A stretch of 64,000 bases of DNA from the NCBI GenBank assembly GCA_012845835.1, contig JABAKD010000029.1, positions 1,742,970 through 1,806,969 on the forward strand, read 5' to 3'. The notes beneath the pieces were generated by a model. The model worked only from the letters and a program-made list of their open reading frames with translations, was not told where the DNA came from and ran no database searches. Origin of the DNA: Undaria pinnatifida. Taxonomy: Eukaryota; Sar; Phaeophyceae; Laminariales; Alariaceae. The translations under genes were made by a program, and so were the position numbers. Shown here piece after piece: positions 20,433-32,400 of the stretch. The number at the start of each line of letters is the position of its first letter. The first letter of the stretch is position 1.

Positions 20433-23400
20433 GTGGGCATTTTTTGGACGTTTTTTGCTGTTTTTCATTTTCCCGGATTATTGGTGAGGAGGCGGGAAAT
20501 GAGGGAAGGCGGGACGGAGGATCTAGGGAGGGGGGAGAGAGGATCTAGGGAGGGGGGAGGCAGGAGGAGAGTAATAGATGGGAGGGAGCAAGGGAGACGA
20601 ACGGGGGGGGGGAGGGGGCGGGAGGCGTTCCTTTCTTGTTTGATCTTGTTTTCTTCTCCTGAAAGGACATTAGTAAACGGAGAGGAGCGGGGAGGACCGA
20701 AGGGAAGGGAGGGTTTCTTGGAAGCAGGTGGGCGCCTTTTTGTTCCCGCTTCTTCTTTCTGGAGACGAAGATTGCAACGGGTGTGTACTGCAGGATGTAT
20801 ACTCTGGGTGTACCCGGGTACATACCCGAGTACAACCCAAACAAATGGGCTTGGGTACCTGGATACCTTGGTACACCCAAGGTACCCGAGTTTTTTTTTA
20901 TTTTTTTTATCCTCCATCGGATGGGGAAAAATCAAGCTTTAGCTCACCACACTTCCACGTATTTTCATAAGCGTCGTGTGTCGATTTAACTCAGTTGCTT
21001 TCGCAGCCCAACGCTAGCTGGCGCACCCTTCGGGTCCCATTGTAGGTATAGCGTAAGCTGTCCCTATCAGTGGTCTTCGTTACAACCCCGGCAGCGCAAG
21101 CTGCCGTTGTATGCGGATGCGTGTGTATGTCGACCCGGCCTGTCCCCTGAGGGTCAGTTTCGGTGGAGATAGCCACCCGGAATGTCATATTTCCGGGTAG
21201 TGTGGGACTTGCGAGAGATTACTGGGGGTACCCGGGTACATACCCGAGCATATAAAAAAAAAACACAACGCTGGAAGATTGGTAAGGAGAGGGGAAGAGA
21301 GCAGGGGAGGGAGACACGGAGGATGACGGGAGGATTTATTGGAAGCTGGTTGGCGTCGTTTTAGTCTTGTTTTTCTCCTCAGGAAGAAGAGGGGGAGGAG
21401 AGGAGAAGGGAGGAACGTTTCTTGGAAGCTGGTGAACCTTTTTTTTTTGTGTTGTTTTTCCCCCGGAAGAAGATTGGCAGGGAGAGGGAGAGGGGGGGGG
21501 GGGGGGGGGGAGGGAGGGAGGAACGGAGAGGGGAAGGATAGGATGGAGGAAGGGTAAGGGTTAGGATTAGGGTTAGAGGGGCGCGTGCTAAGAAGGAGGT
21601 ATACCTTTTTTTGCTTTTTTGTTTTGTTTTCTGAATGACGGGTCTTCTTGACCCAAGATCGTCGGAAATTCGATTTTTTTTCTTGTTGGAATAATTCTTC
21701 TTGAAAACCTATAATCCATAGCACCTTCCCCCCTCCCGTCCCCCCCCCCCGAAAAAAGAAAAAAACATGTTGTTGTGAGGTAGTAATGGCACAAAGCTCC
21801 TCTTAGGAGGAGCCTTATAAGGTAAATATTATTGATGCGCCTCTATCGTAGCATGCTTCGAGGGAAGAATGCTGGGAAGAGGGAGAGCGAGGGGGGAATG
21901 AGAGGGGGAGCTAGGGAGGGGTGAAAGGAGAGGGAGGGAAGGAGGGAAGGAGGGGGGGGGGGGCGATACTGTATTTGGAGAGAAAAAAGAAGTGAGAGCT
22001 CAATCCCATGGGTCTAGGTATACAAGGAAAACTATCGAATATCACGGTAAAGGGGCTCCATGATAAGTATTTCCCTTCTGAGGGCCCTAACTTAAAAAAG
22101 ATCCTCGCATACCTCGCCCGAGAAACTTGGTTGGGAGAAAAATAGTAGTGTTGTATACCGGATGTACAGTCCCATGACCTGCTGTAGGTGTACACACAAA
22201 AATATATTGCAACTACATTGCAAAAAACAAACTCGAAATTTCGACGTTTTTGGGTTAAACGCCTTGGCAACTGGAAAGCCGCTTCGGAGATAAATTACTT
22301 GAAATTGATATGGGGAGAAGTTTTGGGGCTCTAACGGAAGTTAAGGAGCCCCGTCATTTTGCAAAAGTATTTTTCGCCCAAAGTGCTACGAACCTCTTAT
22401 CACAGCGCGCGTCTAAAATGATATGTCGCTGGGATTGGGTAGAGCTCATCGGTTGGAGAACCCAGTCCATCATAAATGTTTCAGCCCGAAACAATGCAGG
22501 CCGTCGTTTCTTTCACGGGCCAGATGAGTTTTCGCGGGTCGGGTCGGAGTCGAGTCGGGGTTACTGTCACCCCGACCGGTGAGAGTGGGAAACCTTCTGA
22601 CCCGACAGGATCCGAGCCGTGAGTTGATCATTCCAACACTCCCTGTGACCCAGCCCGACTCGACTCTCGAGGTTTGCAAGCCTCCTAATAGTACAAGTAT
22701 GACCCTCGGGAAGGACGGTGACCACCACTGAAAAGCCCTAATAACAAATGCTACGCCCATCGTAGATTGCTCTTATCGCCATTGCTAGCTTGTCGCTGGC
22801 TTGTCGCCGACTATCGCTGGCTTGTCGCTGACCAATGCTGGCTGCCGCTGTGTGTGTCTTCACTGGCTGTGATGGGCATATGTTAGGTGGCGTTGACGGA
22901 GCAGGAGCTGGCGTCTCTGGCCCTCGATCAGGATGGCAGGATTCCAGACGGGGACCAGGTGAATGAATCGATAGCGACGGGGAGAGGGATAGCGATAGTG
23001 ACAGTGTTAGTGTAAGCGATAGCGAAGAACATACTTAGGAGTCATATGAACTCAAAAGGATAATACATCCGCAAAACAAGCGGCCGGTGTATTACGCTGC
23101 TTGCAAAGATGAGTATCGACCCTAAATTTATCGAACTATCGAACTCACAGCTTAAGTGTATAAAATATTTTTCTGAACAAGTGTTAGTGTCAGCGGTATG
23201 ATGGCGGTAGCGATAGCGGTAGCGGTAGCGGTAACGGTAGCGATAGCGATAGCGGTAGCGATAGCGATAGCGATAGCGGTAGCGATAGCGATAGCGATAG
23301 CGGTAGCGATAGCGATAGTGATAGCGGTAGCGATAGCGATAGCGGTAGTGGTAGCGATAGCGATAGCGATAGCAATAGCGATAGCGATAGCGGTAGCGGT

Positions 23401-26400
23401 AGCGATAGCGGTGGCGGTAGCGGTAGCGGTAGCGATAGCGTTAGCGATAGCGGTAGCGGTAGCGGTAGCGATAGCGGTAGCGGTAGCGGTAGCGATAGCG
23501 GTAGCGATAGCGGTAGCGATAGCGGTGTGGTGGTGGTAGCGTTAGCGATAGCGCTATTGGTAGTGGTAGCGTTAGCGATAGCGGTATTGGTAGTGGTAGC
23601 GTTAGCGATAGCGGTATTGGTAGTGGTAGCGTTAGCGATAGCGACATCGTTCGCGTTAGCGATAGCGATATCCTTCGCGTTAGCGATAGCGATATCCTTC
23701 GCGTTAGCGATAGCGATATCCTTCGCGTTAGCGATAGCGATATCCTTCGCGTTAGCGATAGCGATATCGTTCGCGTTGGCGATAGCGATATCGTTCGCGT
23801 TAGCGATAGCGGCGTCCTTCGCGGTAGCGATAGCGAGATCGTTCGCGTTAGCGATAGCGATATCGTTCGCGTTGGCGATAGCGATATCGTTCGCGTTAGC
23901 GATAGCGATATCGTTCGCGTTAGCGATATCGATATCGATTAACGATATCGTTCGCGTTAGCGATATCGATATCGATTAGCGATAGCGATATCGATTAGCC
24001 ATATCGTCAGCGATAGCGATGTCGATTAGCGATATCGTTAGCGATAGCGATAGCGATTAGCGATACGTAGCGATTAGCGATACGTAGCGATTAGCGATAT
24101 CGATTAGCGATATCGTTAGCGGTAGCGATAGCGATTAGCGATATCGTTAGCGGTAGCGATATCGATTAACGATATCATTAGCGATAGCGATATCGATGGG
24201 CGATATCGTTGGTGATATTGATATCGATATTGTTATCGATACCGATAGCGTTAGCGGTAGAGCAAGGCTTCGGTCTTGTAGTATCATACCCCGTTTTTTC
24301 ACCACCAGGTTTGGGCCACTCGCGCGAGTGACTCTTTATCTCACGGACGGTTAAGGCGTTGGGCGATTTTTTTGGTTGCAGCGTAGCTTACCCTTCATTG
24401 CAGATTCGTGTCGCAAAATTAAGGCAGCACGACCGCAAAGGAACAGAGTGGGCGTTCGCGCGCCTGATCCTGAACCACTAAAAACCGAAAATTAAGGTGG
24501 CCCCCCTACCGTAGCCTGGGAAGGCATCGATATCGATAGCGATAGCGAAAGCGATAGCGAAAGCGATAGCGACATATAGCCCCAGTACATACTATATAAT
24601 ATCAAATTAGCCTTACCCTTGCCCCCTCTCGCCCTATTTCCAGAAAGTAGACCGACGTGTTGGTGCGGATTCTACTCCGCGCCCGCCCCCACTCTCCCCC
24701 ATCCCCCCTCCCCCCCGCCCCCCTCTCGCTTCTGTGTTGTGTCTTGTTGTGCCCAACACCGCCCCCCCTCCCCCCCCCCCGCTCTTCGGTAACGCCTGCT
24801 TGTGTGTGGTGTGGTGTGCCAAACAGAACAAGGAGGTGTCGGTGTCCGGGAGATATTGGAAGGTAAGAGGCAATTTTATACTTACGGTATTAGAAGTAGA
24901 CTTACGCATTACAAGGTATATTTGTAGCGCTACGTTGAGCAGGAAGAGATCTACTTGTAGGAATATGAATGCGAGTAGCATTACATGTAGATTTATATAT
25001 GTATATATAGGAATGTGTAGGAATACGTGTAGGAGTTGTAGGAGTTGTATGAACACGTGTGTGTCCGAAGGACTAGTAGGAATATGTGTGCTGAGTGTAA
25101 GAAGCCGTGCAGGAACACGTGTACACCAATTTTCCTGCAGTTTTCCTTGGTTTGTTGCCATGGACTTATGAAACACCTGATGTAGATGCCTTGTTGCGAC
25201 GTGTTAATAATTAGTATTAATAGCCGTGACCACGAGCTGGTTTCATTGTTGAAAAACTTAATGTCACGTGTTATCGGTTGCCAGGTACCAGGCATTTTTT
25301 TCAACTATCGGGTACTTCGACCTACACGCTCTATGGATGTTGTCTTCGCTTTCTCGATATATCTTAGGGACGGACCTTAGGCACGGACCGTTACTGGTCC
25401 GTTAGTCTTTTCCGTGTTTTTCTTGTTCGTGTTTTCAAGTATGTGTAGGTTTTACCCTCAGGTATGTGTAGGTTTTACTCTCGGGTATGTGAAGGTTTTA
25501 CCCTCGGGTATGTGTAGGTTTTACCCTCGGGTATGTGTAGGTTTTACCCTCGGGTATGTGTAGGTTTTACTCTCGGGTATGTGTAGATTTTATCCTCGGC
25601 TATGTGTAGGTTTTACCCCCGGGTACGTGTAGGTTTTACCCTCGGGTATGCGTAGGTTTTACCCTCGGGTATGTGTAGGTTTTACCCTCGGGTACGTGCA
25701 GGTTTTACCCTCGGGTATGTGTAGGTTTTACCCTCGGGTATGCGTGTTTCGTCCTCGGCTATAATGCACCCCCCGTATGGATTACCCTCGGATATATGCA
25801 TGTTGTACCCTCAGGTGTATCCTCGGGTAGTTATGTTTGTTTTACCCTTAAGGGTATATGCGTGTTTGTTTTTCCCTCAGGTATACATACCCTCGAGTAT
25901 ACGCATGTTTTACCGTTGGGTACACGTGTGTGTTTTCGGGTACAGTATATGATATGATCCTGCTATTTTTCTGTTTTTCTATTTTTCTCTGTACCATGTT
26001 GTGCGCTCGCGCCCGGCGCGTCTTGCTCTGCTGTTTGTTTTCGCTTTTCTTTGTTATGTATATCGTACTATGTTTTGTCCTGCAGGTAGGATGCTTTCGT
26101 ATTTTTCCTCAGTATTGTATGTACCAAGATATGTACCATGCTCATGTCTGGCGCGTCGTTTCATTATGTTTGTCTTTGTTTCGTTTTTGTTGTGTCCCCT
26201 TCCTATCAGGTCGGAATGGCGGCGGCCGGAGGAGGCGTGTTGCTGTTCCTGAGTGGAGGAGTGGCGGCGCCGTCCGTAACGGCTTCTCTGTCGGCCGTGG
26301 GGTACGTTCATGAACAACTTTTTTTTTTGTCTACTTTTTTTACGACTCTGTCGTACATACCTGGTAGCCGATGCCACCAAGCCCATACATATTTTTAGTT

Positions 26401-29400
26401 TTATCTGGTACCAGGTGGTATATTTTTTGTCGTCTTCTTTTTTTTAATTTTGTCTGGTATGCTCTGCCTTGTTCTTGTTTGTTTGTTTTGTTTGTTTGTT
26501 TCATCGTGTCATCCCATTTATTGTTTTCGCACAGATTGATTAACATCACCCTGTTGACCCTGGTACAAGCTACACTGCTGCTGTACGTAGTTCTAAGGGG
26601 AGTCGCCGACCTACATACTTACACACAGTAATGCTTAATGAGGACGCACCGAGTAATACGCGCGATCGGAGTATCACGCACAGCTTGCAAAGATGAGTTT
26701 CGACGAAATCTTCGATCTCACAGCTGGAGTGTATTTTTATTTTTTATAATGATGTATATACTCTCTTTGTACTGTTTTTTAAAAAACCTCCCCCCCCCCC
26801 CACCCCCACCCCCACCCCCACCCCCTCGAACGCTATGCCCTCTCCTCACTGGTTGTACGACTTACAGGATAGGATTTATAGTTTCCACGCACAGATTGAG
26901 CTGCTCCGCCCCTCCCCGCCCCTCCCCGCCCCCCCTTCCCTATTGATCAAACCTAGGCCCCCACGTCCTCGAAAACTCCGCCCTCCCCTCACCAGTTATT
27001 CAACGAACAGGATTCGCTTGATAAACTGATCCATTTCCTTCCACGACTGTCAGATTTTGTTCCCCTCAAAAACGGGTTTTACGTATAGTTTCCGAGCACA
27101 AGACTTACTAACATCACCCTGTTGACCCTGATAGCAATTCTGTAGTTGCAAGGGGAGTCGCCGACCTATATCCTTAATGAGGACACACAACTCGTAATGC
27201 GCGCGATCGGAGTATCACGCACAGCTTCCAAAGATGAGTTTCGACAAAATCTTCGATCTCACAGCTGGAGTGGATTCTCATTTTCATAATATGCTCTCGC
27301 ACTCCCTCCCAGTAGTATGTCAGATACGGGGTCACATAGCGGGCCCTCCTCCCCCCTCCCCTCTACGGTCCTCTATCATACTACGAGAACAATTTTTGCA
27401 GGAATTTTGTTGTACTTACACTCGTCACTGATCGCCAGGCGTCCCCTGTCCCCTGTGAAGTAGTAGGCGAATATCGTCCCTATTATTAGTAAGTGAAAAT
27501 TGTGGGTTCAAAATCCTCCCAAGTGCATACTCACTCGCTCGTGCTCATAGCGCTCCAGCACCCTTGTGTGACCACGGACTCTAGATTTTTGACAAGAGTT
27601 GATGTGAGACAACGACAACAACAGGGATTTTTCTCGCGGAAAAAAAGGTCGAGCGGAAAAAGCGCATAGAGCGTGAGTTTGCGAAAAATCGATGAAAATC
27701 GACGAGCATGGGCTGAAAAGTGGGAATGCTGAACCCTACGTATGCGCGATAAAAATGAAGGCATGTACCGCCGTGGCAGGGGGGTAGGGAAAGAAACCTG
27801 TGACCGCGGCACGGCTTGTCCAGAATGTCGCTGCGGGTACGAGCTCTTGTCATGCGAGTTGAGCTGGAGGGTAGAAGTGACGATTTAAATAGGAAAAGCA
27901 AAGACAAGAACAAAAAACAAAAAAAGCGACGAAACAAACCAAAATATCATACCTGGTACTCGTACCTGTTACCTGTATCGATATTAAATATATACGACGA
28001 TAGCGATGAAGACCGCGATGACCTCACGATGATGATGATGATGATGATGATGGTCACCATGGGTGACTTCGGCGACTTTTCAACGTCATAACCTTGCTCC
28101 CAGACCCTTCAGCCCACATTTTTATTTCTCAGATAGCGACCATGCGGATGGTGAATGACAATATGGGAATATGTTTGGGGCGCAGACATCGGTTCCAATT
28201 TCAATACACCTACATAGTTTTTTAGACACCGTATACCGACAACATACCTGGTAGGTTTGTACTTAAATAGGCATGTATGTTTAAGGCTAAGAAGTTGCGT
28301 CCTCGAGGGTTGTGCTTATATAGGGTTCCTGTTAATGTGTGTGTGTGTGTTCTTCACATTAAACCGTTCTTCTACTCGTCGACATCCAGCACACCCAGTG
28401 TCCGTACTGATTCTTTACCCTAGAAAGATCAGCTCTGTGGTCACAAGCCACGACACAGAGATAATGCATCGTAATGCATTCGACAACGCAATGTCATGCC
28501 CTAGTACTGGGTACGACAGGCACAACATACATACGTCAGCAACAGAAATACATTGGAAGAGAGAAATACGAAATAAACAAAAACAAAAACAAAAACAAAA
28601 ACAAAAAACAAGAAACAAAATAAGAAAACAAATAAAAACAAAGATAAAAATAAAACAAAAAATGAAACAAACAAAATGAAGGGGAAATCGAAGAAACAAC
28701 CCAACCGCAAAGGAGAGCCAAAGCTCGAAAAAAAAAACATAATAAAATGAAATAAAATAAAGTAAAGTAAAACCAAAATAAGATAATCCGAACACGAGCC
28801 AAAAACCTGGACACGCAAGGAGGGAACAAAGGGGAAAAAAATACCCCAGAGAAAGACGAAAAGTGCTATGTACCTACTAGTCGGCCTGGTACCTTGCTAC
28901 CCTGCCTGCCATCTCCTTCCTGCCTTCGTCCACCGCGGTCTCCCTTCTATTCCTCCTGTTGCCCCCCCTGCCCCCATTCCCTTGGACGGCTTTCCTTCTA
29001 CTCCTCCTGTTTCCCCCCCTCCCCCCTTTGTGTTCTTCTCATTAAACCAAAATACCTTGTAAAAGAGAGAAACAACGAAAGAAACCAAGACAAAATAAAT
29101 AAATAAATAAATAAAAAGGGGAGCCAAAGCACGGGAGATAGAAACATACCCCGAGCATGAGCCAAAATGGACATGCAAGGGGGAAAGGAAGGGAAAAAAA
29201 AATACCCCGGAAAGAAACAAGTAGAAGAAGGAAGGCTGGGAGGGCCAAATAAAAGAGGCTCGTCACCTACCCACCATGCAAGACTCCCTTCATAAGGATA
29301 AGAAGGGGAAAGAAAAAAAGAAAAATAAAATAAAATAAATAAATTCACGGAAAAATCAAAGTACCAAGACATCACATTCCGAGCAGCCGCAGCAGTTGGC

Positions 29401-32400
29401 GGTACGAGTGGCATAGATAGAAAGGTTCCACCTACTAGTCGGCCTGGTACCTTGCTACCCTGTCTGCGGTCTCCTTCCTACTTTCATCTACCGCGGTTTC
29501 CCTTCTACTCCTCCTGTCCCCCCCCCTGCCCCCATACCCTTGGGCGGTGTTCCTTCTACCCCTCCTGCTGAATGGTATACGATAATTCCGAGTTGTTGCG
29601 ACGTATCTGGTACCATTTTTTTTTCTTTTTTCCCTTTCTTTGTTTGTTACGCTTACGAAGTTCATTCGGGGGGGGCGGAGCGCAAAAGCGGCAGTAGTGA
29701 CCCTTGTTGTCTTGCCTGATTGTTTAATGTTTTATTTTATTTTTTGCGTCGTTTCTCTCTTCGTTCCCTTGTTTGCCCCCCCCGCCAGCCTTATAATGCC
29801 GGTATCTTCTTCCTCTTCTTCGGCTTGTTTCGTCCGTGCATCAGCGGTGCAGTACTGGTAGTAGTTATCTGCTCCCCTTCGGCACGTATGCTGTCCTTCT
29901 TGCAGCCTTTCTGATCTTGCATCACATTCTTCAGAAGAAGTCGCGTCGTTTTTTTTGTCCCTTTTTTCCTTCTTTTTTTTTCTTATTTGATGGTCTGGCT
30001 TCTTTTGCTGTGTTCTCGTACCCGGTACTCTAGCGTATGACGTAACTTGATTTACCTTGATTAACGCTTTGACAGCTGGAATGCCTTTTATTTTTACAAA
30101 TTTACTTGAAGTTAGTATAGGGGGGATTTTGGGGCTCTAAAGGAGTTATTGGCGATTGTTTTTGGTTTACTCCGTCTCACGGAGCGAGTCTGTGACCACC
30201 GAACTAAGTTGCATCTCTCTAGGATGAAGAATCAGCACGGACACTACTAGATGTACTGATGTCTTTGGGTAGAAAGAAGCGGGTTAATGTGAAGGCAACA
30301 CGCACTGCAAAATAGTCTGGTGTGCTGTCTTGCATTTTTTTTCTTGTTTTACCCGCGTGCTCGTTGCGGGTGGCATCGCATGGCCAAATCACCCTTGCTG
30401 TATTTTGCAATGCGTGTTTCTGTCTCGTACTTTGTGACCACAGAGCTCGTCTCTGTGCTCTATGAGGCATCAGCACGGAAACTGGTTGTGCTGGATGCAT
30501 TTGGGTGCAAGTATCCGTTTAACCCTTTCGAGGCCCATGTCCAGCGATATTGTAGAACTATAAACGCGTTGCCATCATGGTGCTAGCATGCAGCACACGG
30601 TGGTGCAAGTTGTGCGCGTGTCTTACAGGTACTCGCTTTTTTTCGGGAGAGGGTGTTGTCTTCACATCAAACCGTCCTTTCTACCCAACGACATCAGTAC
30701 ACCCAGAGTCCGTGCTGATCCTTCATCCTGGAGAAATACAAATTCTGTGGTCACAGACTGCTGTGAGACGTAGTAAACCGGAGGTGGACATGGACAGTAT
30801 TAAGCCGGTCGCCCCGGTGGCGTATCAGGTTATCCTCGAGCCTGGTATAGGTCAGTTTCGTGAGTTCGAATCCCCCCGAGTGCATACTCGTGTAAATTCG
30901 TGGGAGCTTTTTCTTGCGCACAAATTGACTTGCGGAAAGCGCGAGAGCGTGAGTTCGCAACACTCGATGAAAAATCGGCGAGCAGTGGGATTGCTGAACC
31001 CTATGCGCGATAAAAATTGAAGGCAAGAACCGGGGGGAGAAGGGTAGACACCTGTGACCACGGCTTGTCCAGAAGCTGGAAAGTAGAAGTGTGCGAAAAA
31101 ACAGAAGAAAAGAAAAGTTAACATCTTCGTCGCCTAATCTAGCAGCCCGGGTTCCCTCGTGTGAAGGATGCTGCGCTCGTTAGTTGTGTTCCGTCATTTT
31201 TTCCCTCTGAAGCCTCGAACGGGTTAACATGCGGAACGTACTCAGGTAGAGGTTTTTTGCCACCAAGGTGTTGTGATTTGTGATCTGTCCATGCTATGCT
31301 AGAGCCTTGCCGACGAGGTGTTGCGATTTTTGCTTCGACCTAGTACCAAGCCCACCAACCACGCATCAGGTTTGGTAGGCTAGACCTCGATGGGTGGAGA
31401 ACACAACATGCACCACCTTGCGTGCGTGTTGTTCACGTTGAACTGTTATTTCCACCCTTATACAACACAACATACACCACCTTACGTGCGTGTTGTTCAC
31501 GTTAAACTGTTATTTCCAACCTTGTACCTGGTAGATCGAACGCGCCCGGTGTCCGTGCCGAAGTCTTTTTACCCTAGAGACCGACAAGCTCTGTGGTGAC
31601 AGACTACGAAACTCAGACATTGACGGTACATCGCTAATCCAAGCAGTAGAGCATTCGGGGACTAGGATTTGGCCATGCATATAGTGCTTGCGAATACGAT
31701 AGATACCTGGTATAGCAGGGGTCCCTATATAAGATGGTCTGAGTAAGCCGGAATTCCGATACAAGGCTGTCCAAATCGCTTGATGCGACTGTGGAGTAAG
31801 GCGGATCCCGATATAAGGCGGTCAAACTCGCTTGATGCGACTGGGGGATTGCACTAATAACCTCCAATTAACAAGGTGAATAAGGCGGCTTCACCCAATA
31901 ACGCGGTGTAGGCGGTTATACTGCTTGCTATTGATGGTGCTATTGGTATATCGTACAGAGATGTAGAATGTGGAAGACCGCGATTTCAAGCGCGATTTGG
32001 CCCTTTGACGCAAAGACCGGTCTCCTACGATTCCTACATACGTATTTACAACTGGTGTACCGGTACTTGTGGGTATGTGCTGCATCTTTCGCCGGTGCCC
32101 GTTGGCGGATAATAATTTGCTTGCCTCTTTTTTTTTTTTTCAATTTCGCGTATTTTTGTATTTCCAGAGTTTAGGTTATCCGTATTTACGATGACGTCAT
32201 ATTCTATGTACATCTGGAGTTTGGAAATGTTCTTTGCCAGGTCGACCAGGTATGTACATATTACAGCCGGTCGCCCCGGTGGCGTATCAGGTTATCCTCG
32301 ACCCTGGTATAGGTCAATTTCGTGAGTTCGAGTCCCCCGGACTGCGTCCTCGTCTAAATTCGTGGGAACTTTTTCTTGTGCACAAATTGACTCGCGGAAA

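Larger units (their letters stand above)
20433..22886 (+). other. Intron 1 (2.45 kb)
   Basis: This phase-0 intron is GA-rich and G-run-rich. It contains copies of the exon 1 donor region, a pyrimidine/purine hairpin stretch around 20800-20890 with GGGTACCCGGGTAC-type palindromes, a dispersed repeat at 20900-21190 (also at 60944-61100), the repeat at 21590-21865 and a GACCC-type block near 22520-22620. Confidence 0.7.

Noticed and set aside
23190-23979. Ala-Ile/Val and Leu-Ser repeat proteins in both orientations
   Set aside because: A hexamer satellite has no stops in several frames. It lies in intron 2 and has no conserved sequence.
25437-25745. Regularly spaced repeats that might suggest a CRISPR array
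   Set aside because: Units of 23 bp are contiguous with no unique spacers, in an intron of a eukaryotic gene.
30803-30895. tRNA gene with GAGTTCGAATCC T-loop
   Set aside because: The same head occurs in six copies, each followed by the same body and an A tail, so it is a SINE promoter.
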